In this document: positions 7,266 to 13,416 of the stretch, piece after piece | How positions within the stretch are numbered: the first letter of the stretch is position 1 | Layout of the letters: every line of letters starts with the position of its first letter | Source of the DNA: a virus | DNA: 46,938 nucleotides | IMG/VR virus record: IMGVR_UViG_3300037264_000516 | Location: 1 to 46,938 of that record | Direction: 5' to 3' (one strand) | The notes under the pieces: model-generated | Seen by the model: the letters and a program-made list of their open reading frames with translations, nothing else | Told to the model about the DNA's origin: nothing | Databases searched by the model: none | Position numbers and translations under genes: made by a program

Positions 7266-7414
7266 AGCCTGGTGATCTCGCCGGTCGCGGTGTCCACGCG
7301 GTAGAGCGGGTATTTCGCGGCCTCTGCGGCGCAGGAGCAGGGGGCTTCCCGGCCGTCGCCGTCCAGGCCGTGCCCAGGACAGCCGGGAGTGGCCACCGGG
7401 CAGGGAGAACTCAC
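7262..7414 (-). CDS. Small Cys-containing protein
   Basis: 50 residues. GTG at 7414 overlaps the upstream stop (GTGA) and its own stop overlaps the NinG-like start (ATGA). Four cysteines occur in the first 33 residues (CPVATPGC, CSC), and the end (YPLYRVDTATGEI) looks like a beta hairpin. It is likely a small metal-binding protein, but the family is unknown. Confidence 0.5.
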   Translation of the reverse strand: MSSPCPVATPGCPGHGLDGDGREAPCSCAAEAAKYPLYRVDTATGEITRL

Positions 7415-7899
7415 CCTTTCCACGAGCTGTACCTGTCAGAAACCGCCGCCTTCTTGCGGAGCGCGGCCGTCGGCACCAGCTCGCCGTCCGGCTTCTTGCC
7501 GCTCTCGTGGATGGCGATGTCCTGGCGATGCACAGTTGACACTTCAAACATAACCTGTCCTGGAGCGTGTACTTGGGCACTGGTCAGCTTCTCTTCCGCC
7601 ACCCTGTCTTTCTCGGCGACGCTGCACCAGATCGGGTAGATCGAGCGCTCGAAGTCCTTCATTCGCTGATCCTGCACGGCCGCTTCTACGCCGCCCCAGT
7701 AGCCGTCAGGGCGCATAATCCTCATCGCCTGAGAAATCAGGTCGTTGCCCTCCCACGTCGCCATCCCCCGGCGCACGAACAGCGGAATGTTCGATGGCCC
7801 TGAGCGCGTCCCCAACAATCTCTCGTGATGGTGTAGTCCGTCGAGTTGATCTCTGTCCATCCAGACGATCTGCGCCCACCGCGCCGTTTTCGTGTCCAT
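7411..7899 (-). CDS. Unknown protein overlapping the replication gene by 194 bp
   Basis: 162 residues. The ATG at 7899 has a strong GAGGGGAG ribosome site directly upstream, yet it lies well inside the 3' end of the O-like gene in another frame. The N-terminus is rich in Trp and His (WAQIVWMDRDQLDGLHHHE) and the rest looks soluble. I see no known motif. A later in-frame ATG at 7764 would shorten the overlap but has a poor ribosome site. Confidence 0.55.
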   Translation of the reverse strand: MDTKTARWAQIVWMDRDQLDGLHHHERLLGTRSGPSNIPLFVRRGMATWEGNDLISQAMRIMRPDGYWGGVEAAVQDQRMKDFERSIYPIWCSVAEKDRVAEEKLTSAQVHAPGQVMFEVSTVHRQDIAIHESGKKPDGELVPTAALRKKAAVSDRYSSWKG

Positions 7900-8641
7900 T
7901 CTCCCCTCTCGGTGTCATCCCCATGCCGTCGAATGCGTGACGGCTTATCGTCTCCAGCGTCCACTCCAGGCCCTTCTCGTTGAGGTCTTCGGCCCGCTTG
8001 AAAATATAGACGGCGCACTTGTCCACGTTGCCGTCAAAGCAGGCCAAGAGATTCTGAGCTGCCTTAGCTGCCCGCCCGAAGTTGGACTTGTCCCACGCCT
8101 TGTTTCCTTTCGCCACGCCCTTTGAATGCTTGTAGGCCCGGACGACAGCCTGGATCGGGGTTTCGGGCTTAACTTTCGCCGCGACAGGCGGCGCAGCCGC
8201 TATATCTTCCTCTTCCCCAGTCCCCAGTCCCTCTTCCCCCTTTATAACGAAACTAGCCGTTAAATTTAATTTCTTGTCGTGTAAATTACACGACTTGGAA
8301 TTTAATTTAATTTTTACCGTCGGGGGAGCGGGGATTTTGGAAGAAAACTCGTTCGGATGGGGGCGCTGGTGGCGCTTAAACCCGATGACCTCCAAAAACC
8401 GCTTCCCGGAGACCTCGTAACGGACTATGAAGCGCGGGGCAAGCTCGGAAAGCAGGGCATCGACATCAACATCATCCCAGGGAAACGTCACCAGCTTTAG
8501 GCGCTTTGGGCTGTCTTCCAGGCGACCGTCCCGGTCGCAGTGGGTGGGTAGCATGGCGAACAAATACCGGGCCGCGATGCTCACTTCCGCGAGACCTTCA
8601 TCCGTACCGATCTCGGGCTTGATATAGCGGATGCGGGCCAT
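7706..8641 (-). CDS. O-like replication initiator / replisome organiser
   Basis: 311 residues. The N-terminal ~100 residues carry the signature of phage replication proteins with a winged-helix domain: RYIKPEIGTDEGLAEVSI, then THCDRDGRLEDSPKRLKL and GFKRHQ. This family binds the phage origin and recruits the host helicase. A low-complexity acidic/Ala-Pro linker (about residues 130-165) precedes a helical C-terminal part that may contact the helicase. The ATG at 8641 has GGAG seven bases upstream and overlaps a possible leader-peptide stop (TGATG). It is transcribed from the promoter at 8778. The last ~64 codons overlap the next gene. Confidence 0.8.
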   Translation of the reverse strand: MARIRYIKPEIGTDEGLAEVSIAARYLFAMLPTHCDRDGRLEDSPKRLKLVTFPWDDVDVDALLSELAPRFIVRYEVSGKRFLEVIGFKRHQRPHPNEFSSKIPAPPTVKIKLNSKSCNLHDKKLNLTASFVIKGEEGLGTGEEEDIAAAPPVAAKVKPETPIQAVVRAYKHSKGVAKGNKAWDKSNFGRAAKAAQNLLACFDGNVDKCAVYIFKRAEDLNEKGLEWTLETISRHAFDGMGMTPRGENGHENGAVGADRLDGQRSTRRTTPSREIVGDALRAIEHSAVRAPGDGDVGGQRPDFSGDEDYAP

Positions 8642-8742
8642 CAGGTTCTCCGCGAAAACGGACCCGCCGCCCCGCGCAGGTGGGAGCCCCTGGGAAGGAG
8701 ACCGCTGGCGCGAAGGATGGGCGGCGGGTTAAATTTTTTCAT
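8641..8742 (-). CDS. Possible leader peptide of the replication operon
   Basis: A 33-codon frame starting MKKFNPP and ending TGATG, so its stop overlaps the initiator start. It lies wholly within the mRNA leader and reads through the long hairpin at 8662-8729. Its ribosome site is weak. Ribosome passage would melt the hairpin, which would suit coupling or attenuation. The peptide has no recognisable function. Confidence 0.3.
   Translation of the reverse strand: MKKFNPPPILRASGLLPRGSHLRGAAGPFSRRT
8662..8729 (-). promoter_or_regulatory. Long inverted repeat in the replication mRNA leader
   Basis: The arms 8662-8672 and 8719-8729 are an exact 11-bp inverted repeat (ACCCGCCGCCC on the mRNA). Inside them a second pairing is possible (CGCG plus CAG with CTG plus CGCG), giving a GC-rich stem of about 18 bp. 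It lies between the promoter and the initiator start. It could act as an attenuator, a protein-binding leader or a stability element. There is no U-tract after it on the coding strand. Confidence 0.5.
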
Positions 8743-8777
8743 GGCGATCTCGTGCGCGGGTTTCCCAGGGCATCACG

Positions 8778-8806
8778 ATTCTACATCGTGACATTTTTTA
8801 AGTCAA
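8778..8806 (-). promoter_or_regulatory. Strong sigma70-like promoter of the replication operon
   Basis: TTGACT (8801-8806), a 17-bp spacer, then TAGAAT (8778-8783). It drives the O-like initiator after a leader of about 130 bases with a strong hairpin. It lies just after the stop of the 66-residue gene. Confidence 0.75.
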
Positions 8807-8807
8807 G

Positions 8808-9008
8808 TCAAATCTGCGGCTGGTTGGAAATGTCGTCGGGCGTGAACGTCACCGTGAAAATAATGTCGTCGTAGATCGAGAGCTGCGCAACTCTGCCCGC
8901 CTCGGACTTCGGCACGGACAACGTGATCGTGCGCTCGCCGGTGTCCGCGTTCGTGCGCGTGGACTTGACGGCGCAGCGGATCGTCAGCGGGAAAATTTCT
9001 GTCGTCAT
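8808..9008 (-). CDS. Small beta-rich protein of unknown function
   Basis: 66 residues with alternating hydrophobic strands (IFPLTIRCAVKS, RTITLSVPKSE, AQLSIYDDIIFTVTF), suggesting a small beta barrel. The ATG at 9008 overlaps the previous stop (ATGA). It is the last gene of the long early run and ends immediately before the replication promoter. The family is not recognised. Confidence 0.55.
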   Translation of the reverse strand: MTTEIFPLTIRCAVKSTRTNADTGERTITLSVPKSEAGRVAQLSIYDDIIFTVTFTPDDISNQPQI

Positions 9009-9130
9009 CTGCGCCCCCGGTCGGTCAACTTTCTGGTGATGACCTTCAGCGTTTCTCGAAATCGGAAGTAGAGTGTCCAGAAGTACCGCGACAGGAGCCA
9101 ACGAAAAGGCATATGACACGAGCAGATCAT
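9005..9130 (-). CDS. Tiny basic amphipathic protein
   Basis: 41 residues with aromatic and arginine-rich sequence (FRWLLSRYFWTLYFRFRE) that could lie on a membrane. The ATG at 9130 overlaps the previous stop (ATGA) and its stop overlaps the next start. It follows two tiny membrane-protein genes. The function is unknown. Confidence 0.45.
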   Translation of the reverse strand: MICSCHMPFRWLLSRYFWTLYFRFRETLKVITRKLTDRGRR

Positions 9131-9270
9131 TTGAGCCCCATCCTGTCCACCACCATGGACGTGAATATCGCAATCGCAACAGTGGTGATGGCAAGCAGAG
9201 TTCCAATCGCCACCATCTCTCCGAGCATGGTTGAGTTAAACACCCCGACGAATCCGTTGATGAAGTTCAT
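9127..9270 (-). CDS. Tiny membrane protein, paralogue of its upstream neighbour
   Basis: 47 residues: an amphipathic start (MNFINGFVGVFNS) then one transmembrane helix (IGTLLAITTVAIAIFTSMVV). The first residues and layout match the adjacent 45-residue gene (MNFIRGFIEVLDS), pointing to tandem duplication. The ATG at 9270 overlaps the preceding stop (ATGA). The function is unknown; membrane anchoring or superinfection exclusion are possibilities only. Confidence 0.55.
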   Translation of the reverse strand: MNFINGFVGVFNSTMLGEMVAIGTLLAITTVAIAIFTSMVVDRMGLK

Positions 9271-9404
9271 TGGAGTACCCGCGCAAAAAACAACACGATG
9301 GTGTAGCCGACGAATATCATGGCACAGACCACCGTCGTGTGCGCCATCGCTCTGCCCATCTCTCTTGAATCCAATACTTCGATAAATCCCCTGATGAAGT
9401 TCAT
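9267..9404 (-). CDS. Tiny membrane protein (first of a tandem pair)
   Basis: 45 residues: an amphipathic N-terminus (MNFIRGFIEVLDSREMG), then a transmembrane helix (TTVVCAMIFVGYTIVLFFA). AAGGAG lies just upstream of the ATG at 9404, which overlaps the previous stop (ATGA). The sequence is similar to the following gene, and duplication is likely. Confidence 0.55.
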   Translation of the reverse strand: MNFIRGFIEVLDSREMGRAMAHTTVVCAMIFVGYTIVLFFARVLQ

Positions 9405-9655
9405 TTTATCTCCTTCCCCTCCGCCGTGGCTTGGGGCGTGGCGGCGAGGCGGTCGAGGGCTTGGCCCAAGGTCACCAATCTACCCAAGTATAGCCCAGCA
9501 TCAGCTATCGGCCACTTGCCGACCTCGGTTAATCTTTCTGCCGCCTCTATCACGCGCTCTTTCGCCTCGCTCAACGCTGACGGGCTGGCAGGGGCGCGGC
9601 TAGGTGTGCAGTCCGCGCAGATCAGTACGCCGCCGCAATATTCGCAGTTTTTCAT
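9401..9655 (-). CDS. Zinc-knuckle small helical protein
   Basis: 84 residues. The N-terminus has CEYCGGVLICADC, a compact four-Cys site, followed by a Ser/Ala/Pro linker and a helical segment (SEAKERVIEAAERL and beyond). The ATG at 9655 overlaps the HNH stop (ATGA). The family is unknown; zinc binding is inferred from cysteine spacing alone. Confidence 0.55.
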   Translation of the reverse strand: MKNCEYCGGVLICADCTPSRAPASPSALSEAKERVIEAAERLTEVGKWPIADAGLYLGRLVTLGQALDRLAATPQATAEGKEIK

Positions 9656-10059
9656 GATACTCTCGTTTTTTTGTGACGACACGGGCGGCAATAACGTTTG
9701 CCTTTAAAAAAGCGCGTATAGACGTGTCCGTTTGGGCAACAGATTTTGCGCGCATTTACTGCCGTCGGTCCGATGCCTCGCATTGTATTTTCTTTCGTGG
9801 TAACAAGGTCCATATGGGCTGGGTTGACGCACCGCCGCACTCGACACCTATGGTCGATAACAATGGCGCTGGGAATCGGCCCATTGGTGGTTGCCCAGGC
9901 ATATCGGTGGGCGAGAATGTTCTTCCCGCCGATGACGAAATGACCATACCCACGGCTCTGGACTGCCCCATCCCATATCCAGCAAGAACCAGACTTGTCT
10001 ACGCGGCTCCAAAAACGGTTGAGCTTATCAGTGGTCACAGTGGGCTTCAATTCATCCAT
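9652..10059 (-). CDS. HNH endonuclease with C-terminal zinc motif
   Basis: 135 residues. The CWIWDG start, LAHRYAW, the PSAIVIDHRCRVRRCVNPAH core and the DLVTTKENTMRG tail are typical of phage HNH_3 nucleases (PF13392). A CxxC pair follows near the end (YCRPC). Such enzymes cut DNA and often behave as free-standing homing endonucleases. The ATG at 10059 has GGGAGG upstream and overlaps the previous gene by 8 bp. A second HNH gene of the same type is at 15772. Confidence 0.85.
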   Translation of the reverse strand: MDELKPTVTTDKLNRFWSRVDKSGSCWIWDGAVQSRGYGHFVIGGKNILAHRYAWATTNGPIPSAIVIDHRCRVRRCVNPAHMDLVTTKENTMRGIGPTAVNARKICCPNGHVYTRFFKGKRYCRPCRHKKTRVS

Positions 10060-10204
10060 TGGTTCCTCCCAGTTCCAGAAAGTCAATCACGAACATGACG
10101 ACATTCCCGACAAGGCACACCGTCATGAGAGCGGGGTTGTATTCCAGGCATTCGGCGGAGACAACCGCTGACAGGAAATATAGACCGGCCCAACCACGCC
10201 TCAT
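10052..10204 (-). CDS. Tiny membrane protein
   Basis: 50 residues with two hydrophobic stretches (AGLYFLSAVVSA and MTVCLVGNVVMFVIDFL). The ATG at 10204 overlaps the upstream stop (ATGA) and the 3' end overlaps the HNH start. The function is unknown. Confidence 0.5.
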   Translation of the reverse strand: MRRGWAGLYFLSAVVSAECLEYNPALMTVCLVGNVVMFVIDFLELGGTNG

Positions 10205-10746
10205 GGCCCGGCCTCGGCACAATCCGAATCATGTCCAATGGCTCCGTCGCCACCGTTGCATCGGCAATCGTTCTTGGCCTCGGGCTCTTGCGGGAGGGCG
10301 GCGAGAACGACAGAAAACTTCATGAAGGCTTGGAAGTGTTCTTGCGAAATGTGGCCACAAGCCTCGCACTCGGGAACATCGAAGGTGTTGTTGTGCTTAA
10401 ACCATGCTTCCCACTGAGGCGACTGAATAACCGTCAGCCAAAACGTATCATGACCTCCGGGGCATCCAGCGCAGGGATTATTCTTTTGGTGTCCCTGCCA
10501 CTTGGTTAGGGCGGCATCGCGGGCTTTGTATGCCTCCTGCCTCTCTGACTTCAACACCGCCCCCTCCCCCTCGGACTTGGCGAGGGCGGCTTCGGCCTTC
10601 TCGGCCCTGGTAGTAAGTAGTTCTATCTGAACACCATAGTTGTCGCCAATTGGGGCACTCTTCAGAACATTCTTGTAGTAGCTTTCACTCCCGCAATAGT
10701 GCGTTCCACCTCCACCGCATTGTGGGCACTTCCATGTGTTGCTCAT
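10201..10746 (-). CDS. Cysteine-rich protein with central coiled coil
   Basis: 181 residues. The N-terminal CPQCGGGGTHYCG zinc motif is followed by a helical heptad-like section (about residues 38-85; TTRAEKAEAALAKSEGEGAV). Then come CAGCPGGHDTF, CEACGHISQEH and a C-terminal CRCN...C cluster. This pattern suggests several zinc knuckles on a coiled-coil scaffold. The ATG at 10746 has GGGGAGG upstream. The family and role are unknown; nucleic acid or protein binding is plausible. Confidence 0.6.
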   Translation of the reverse strand: MSNTWKCPQCGGGGTHYCGSESYYKNVLKSAPIGDNYGVQIELLTTRAEKAEAALAKSEGEGAVLKSERQEAYKARDAALTKWQGHQKNNPCAGCPGGHDTFWLTVIQSPQWEAWFKHNNTFDVPECEACGHISQEHFQAFMKFSVVLAALPQEPEAKNDCRCNGGDGAIGHDSDCAEAGP

Positions 10747-10786
10747 CCTCGCCTCCCCGCCATCTCCTCGGCTGTTGGTCCCATGG

Positions 10787-10945
10787 TTATTTGCTCGACT
10801 CTGAAAGCATATCTCTGAGATCAGTGGCTTGCACCTTAACGATTTGGAAGAACGGATTCGCATCAAGCCCCGGCGTCATCTCGGCAAGGTTATCCAAGTT
10901 GATAAGAACGCACTCGCTCATTTCCCACGGCGTTATTTTGTTCAT
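10787..10945 (-). CDS. Small acidic protein of unknown function
   Basis: 52 residues with a good ribosome site (GGGAGGGG) before the ATG at 10945, which overlaps the preceding stop (ATGA). The sequence is acidic and probably helical. A 13-codon frame (10743-10784) bridges it to the next gene. The family is not recognised. Confidence 0.5.
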   Translation of the reverse strand: MNKITPWEMSECVLINLDNLAEMTPGLDANPFFQIVKVQATDLRDMLSESSK

Positions 10946-11127
10946 CTCCCCTCCCTTTGGTGTCTATCTTCGTTTGGATCAAGCGGGCATATCCCGCCAA
11001 TCATCCTCTCTCCGCATGGGCACCACTCAGGCCAAATAAGATCGTGGAGCCAGATTAACGGGTTCGTCTCTCCCCCTTCAGCTTCTTGAACGACGGCTTC
11101 TTCATCTCGGCAATGATGAGGGCGCAC
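10942..11127 (-). CDS. Small Cys-containing protein overlapping the Ala-rich gene
   Basis: A frame of up to 61 codons from GTG 11127, overlapping the end of the upstream gene by 73 bp. Its stop overlaps the next start as ATGA, which favours a real gene. The part outside the overlap (WLHDLIWPEWCPCGERMIGG) has a CPC...C cluster and several Trp. The start is uncertain and the true gene may be shorter. Confidence 0.4.
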   Translation of the reverse strand: MRPHHCRDEEAVVQEAEGGETNPLIWLHDLIWPEWCPCGERMIGGICPLDPNEDRHQREGR

Positions 11128-11564
11128 ATCTTCCGGTGTTCGGCGGCCCAGGCGGCGGCCCAGGCGGCGTCCCCGGCGGCCCAGGCGGCGGCCCCGGCGG
11201 CCCAGGCGGCGGCCCTGGCGGCCCCGGCGGCGTCCCCGGCGGCCCTGGCGGCCCCGGCGGCGTCCCCGGCGGCCCCACTCGGATTCAACAGATACGCCTC
11301 TGCCGCCTCATAGGCAAGCCTTGGGCTGTCCTCTCCTTTTGGAACGTGCCGCAATGACACTCTACCGCAGACACACGCAAGCCAGCAGAGTTGACGAATA
11401 GATACGCTCTTGCTGTGCCATAAAAGCCAGAGCATCCAGTCGGCGCGATTGAATTTCGGGAGCATAGTCTTAACGGCCATGCCCTTGCCGATGACACTGA
11501 CGGCCCACGCCTTGCCATTTGAACATGCGTCCTGATCGGTCAGCCATTTCTTGGTGATCTTCAT
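11055..11564 (-). CDS. Imm5-like phage protein with Ala/Trp-rich repeat tail
   Basis: 169 residues. The N-terminal half (NGKAWAVS, NRADWMLWLLWHS, QLCWLACVCGRV, AYEAAEAYL) matches a family common in phages and annotated as putative immunity protein (Imm5-like), whose role is unproven. The second half is a run of AAGAARAAGDAA and AAWAAG units (about residues 99-145), probably a long helix, encoded by GC-rich tandem DNA repeats. The ATG at 11564 has AAGGAG eight bases upstream and overlaps a micro-ORF stop. Confidence 0.6.
   Translation of the reverse strand: MKITKKWLTDQDACSNGKAWAVSVIGKGMAVKTMLPKFNRADWMLWLLWHSKSVSIRQLCWLACVCGRVSLRHVPKGEDSPRLAYEAAEAYLLNPSGAAGDAAGAARAAGDAAGAARAAAWAAGAAAWAAGDAAWAAAWAAEHRKMCALIIAEMKKPSFKKLKGERRTR
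11146..11275. repeat. GC-rich tandem repeats inside the Ala-rich gene
   Basis: Imperfect tandem units built on ggcggcccaggcggc and ggcggcgtccccggc, mostly 9 to 15 bp long, fill about 130 bp and keep the reading frame. They encode Ala/Trp/Gly/Asp repeats. Repeat-number change by slippage is likely. Confidence 0.8.
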
Positions 11565-11593
11565 TGTGCGGGCTCCTTGCTTGGGGCGGTCAT
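11561..11593 (-). other. Ten-codon micro-ORF bridging two genes
   Basis: MTAPSKEPAQ. Its ATG overlaps the stop of the 39-residue gene (ATGA) and its stop overlaps the start of the Ala-rich gene (ATGA). The ribosome site of the downstream gene lies inside it. It may serve only to couple translation. Confidence 0.3.
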
Positions 11594-11709
11594 TTTCTTG
11601 ACTCCCTGATAGCGGATAATATCTTTGTGCAGCAACCATAAAATACGAGACTGAATCCAACACTGCACATAGATATGACTTCACATAAACGGTCGATATT
11701 TTCATTCAT
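11590..11709 (-). CDS. Tiny protein with hydrophobic centre
   Basis: 39 residues. The ATG at 11709 overlaps the previous stop (ATGA). A hydrophobic Cys-containing stretch (MCSVGFSLVFYGCC) could be a short membrane segment. The function is unknown. Confidence 0.4.
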   Translation of the reverse strand: MNENIDRLCEVISMCSVGFSLVFYGCCTKILSAIRESRK

Positions 11710-11861
11710 AGCCTCAAATCCTGCTCAATCTTCTCCACGGCCTCTCGCGTCAGGCTGTCCTCGCCGAAAATCAGGACCCGGACTGGCGCAGTCACGATGT
11801 CTCCCACCACGGCGATTGGCAGATTCACGACGGTATCGAATAGGGCGGATAGCAGTTTCAT
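11706..11861 (-). CDS. Small phage protein with hydrophobic N-terminus
   Basis: 51 residues. It starts at ATG 11861 (overlap ATGA with the SprT-like stop) with AGGAG upstream. The layout is a hydrophobic N-terminal half (MKLLSALFDTVVNLPIAVVG) and a charged C-terminal helix ending EKIEQDL. Many phages carry one gene of this shape; its role is unknown. Confidence 0.6.
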   Translation of the reverse strand: MKLLSALFDTVVNLPIAVVGDIVTAPVRVLIFGEDSLTREAVEKIEQDLRL

Positions 11862-12220
11862 AAATATCTCCTGGACATCCTGAAATCACGTCGGAACTCG
11901 TTCGAGTAGTCGGCCAGGTTGAGCTTCGCCAGGTAGCCAATCCAGCGCGCCACAAATTCCTCCTTGTCGCCCTGTTTCTCGACCCCGCCGATCATGTGAA
12001 GAAAGACGTGCGTCATCTCGTGGAAGAACGTGTCAGCCAGTTCTCGCTTGCTCTGCCGGGAATAAATCCAGACCTTGCAGCCTGTCGTCTTGTTGTGGCG
12101 CGGGCCGTAATACTCCGTCAGGCCGAAGATCGTACCCTTCGCGTAGGTGATCTTTCGAGCCGAGTCCTTCACGCGCCGAGAACGCCCGCCGAGATTAACG
12201 ACGATACCGAAGGACTTCAC
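11858..12220 (-). CDS. SprT-like zinc metalloprotein
   Basis: 120 residues. The sequence FFHEMTHVFLH has a full HExxH zinc site (HEMTH, residues 67-71) in a helix, preceded by a beta-rich N-terminal half. The size and motif fit small SprT/ImmA-type metallopeptidases found in phages. The substrate is unknown. The GTG at 12220 overlaps the DUF5131 stop (GTGA), so the two genes are coupled. No membrane or secretion signal is seen, so it should act in the cytoplasm. Confidence 0.65.
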   Translation of the reverse strand: MKSFGIVVNLGGRSRRVKDSARKITYAKGTIFGLTEYYGPRHNKTTGCKVWIYSRQSKRELADTFFHEMTHVFLHMIGGVEKQGDKEEFVARWIGYLAKLNLADYSNEFRRDFRMSRRYL

Positions 12221-13005
12221 GCGCGCCTCTCGAACTGCTCGGCAGGAATCGTGGCGGCGCTTCGCGGAAACTCCCTGATCTGAAGGTCGGCTGGGAAGTC
12301 CTCCATCTGGTCTTTCTTGTCCCGGAATCCGCCGAGTTGCTTCATAAAGAACGCGATGTGATCACGGCGACACTGGTCACGGACCGAGCGCGCCCATTCT
12401 GGGTTCATCGGGCGGGCATTGACGCCGCTCTCGCCGCCGCAGATCACCCAGTCGATGTAGGCCGGTGAGAGACCGAGATCGAGCGGCCCGAGAGCTGGTT
12501 CATAGCTGATCCCGCGCACCGTCGCGGCCACCTTCCAGAGATGCCCTATGCGCTTCTCCGCCTGCTCCTGGTTCTCGACCGTCGCCATCGCCCAAGCGTT
12601 GTCCGGCCAGCGCCGGGTCCACGATTCAGGAGCAAGACGCAACATATTCTCCGGGCGCTTGGTCAGCAACAGCCATGTCAGCGCTGGCGTCATGCCGATG
12701 AGTTTGAATAGGCGCTCGCGGTGGGTGTCCAGATCGCGCCGATCTTCGAACACGTCAGCCATGCTCGCGCAGAAGACGCGGAACGGCTTCCCGCTCGTGA
12801 GGGCAGACTTGTTCCATTTCAGGGGCTCGTTCCAGTGCTTGTCTCCGAAGAATCGGCGCTCAGCCATCGGACCCCATACCTTCAAGCCGAGGCGCTTGCT
12901 GAACGTCTCTGCGTAGCAGCTCTCGCAGCCGGGGCTCACTTTCACGCAGCCCCACCACGGATTAAATGTCGCGTCCGTCCAGGCGATCTTCGATTCTTGC
13001 CCCAC
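12217..13005 (-). CDS. DUF5131 (Gp37/Gp68 family) phage protein
   Basis: 262 residues. The family hallmark is present at the N-terminus: IAWTDATFNPWWGCVKVSPG followed by CESCYAE, with cysteines at 20, 27 and 30. Later blocks also match DUF5131 (PF07505): WLLLTKRPENM, ATVENQEQAEKRI, PALGPLDL and DWVICGGESG. The biochemical role is unproven; the cysteine cluster suggests a metal or Fe-S centre. GTG at 13005 is chosen because it begins just before the conserved motif and has GGAGG eight bases upstream. Confidence 0.88.
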   Translation of the reverse strand: MGQESKIAWTDATFNPWWGCVKVSPGCESCYAETFSKRLGLKVWGPMAERRFFGDKHWNEPLKWNKSALTSGKPFRVFCASMADVFEDRRDLDTHRERLFKLIGMTPALTWLLLTKRPENMLRLAPESWTRRWPDNAWAMATVENQEQAEKRIGHLWKVAATVRGISYEPALGPLDLGLSPAYIDWVICGGESGVNARPMNPEWARSVRDQCRRDHIAFFMKQLGGFRDKKDQMEDFPADLQIREFPRSAATIPAEQFERRA

Positions 13006-13044
13006 TATGCTTTCCTCCGTCGTCTCTGCCGATCTCGATGTCAG

Positions 13045-13092
13045 GTGGACCTCGCATCCACTACGCCTACCATGTGGGACTCGCACCCACAT
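13045..13092 (-). other. Two adjacent hairpins with near-identical loops
   Basis: On the minus strand a 7-bp stem with loop TGCGAGT (13072-13092) is followed 10 bases later by a 5-bp stem with loop TGCGAGG (13045-13061). Both resemble tRNA T-arms, but no cloverleaf can be built around them. They overlap the end of a small ORF and precede the ribosome site of the DUF5131 gene. Confidence 0.4.
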
Positions 13093-13192
13093 CTCCCCGC
13101 TCGACGCCGGGATTCTGCGCGGCTCTGCTGGGCTCCGTAGCCCCTTGAAATAATGGCAAGCTGTCGGCCCGTTGTGTAGGGCTAGGTGTCAT
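13067..13192 (-). CDS. Small polar protein of unknown function
   Basis: 41 residues, rich in Pro, Ser and Arg (TPSPTQRADSLPLFQG). The ATG at 13192 lies 18 bp after the previous stop and has AGGTGG close upstream. Its 3' end encodes the first of two hairpins. Composition suggests a disordered peptide, and it could be non-coding. Confidence 0.4.
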   Translation of the reverse strand: MTPSPTQRADSLPLFQGATEPSRAAQNPGVERGDVGASPTW

Positions 13193-13212
13193 TTTCCACC
13201 TCGCTGACAAAA

Positions 13213-13416
13213 TCATCGCCTTGTTCTCTTAACTCTTATCGGGATCAATCCGTCGCACCTGCCGCCCCTCTCCATCCACGATCCCCACTCCTGCCCGAAT
13301 ACCGGAGCTGCCATGAAGCGCTTGCAGGACTTTCGCAGCGGGCAACCAATGGTGTCGCACATGACGAGACGCTCGACATCCTGGGGCCTGGTGTCAATCT
13401 TAGAGGGCGGCGGCAC
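13213..13416 (-). CDS. Small four-cysteine protein
   Basis: 67 residues. GTG at 13416 has GAGAGG upstream and overlaps the previous gene by 17 bp. The centre reads CDTIGCPLRKSCKRF and later CDG, a likely zinc-binding set of four cysteines. Short proteins of this shape are frequent in phage early regions. The role is unknown. Confidence 0.5.
   Translation of the reverse strand: MPPPSKIDTRPQDVERLVMCDTIGCPLRKSCKRFMAAPVFGQEWGSWMERGGRCDGLIPIRVKRTRR

Noticed and set aside
8641-8742. Leader peptide part LLPRGSH resembling a cloning-vector thrombin/His-tag linker
   Set aside because: The DNA differs from vector sequence and the surrounding operon is native; chance similarity of a short peptide.
10052-10110. 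TTGACT with a 17-bp spaced AT-rich box as a promoter
   Set aside because: It lies in coding sequence and the -10 match (ACCAAT) is poor.
11146-11275. Repeat block as CRISPR array
   Set aside because: Units are 9-15 bp, adjacent without spacers, and encode in-frame Ala-rich protein.
13021-13160. Possible tRNA gene on the minus strand
   Set aside because: The T-arm-like hairpin is good, but no acceptor stem or anticodon arm with U33 can be formed around it.
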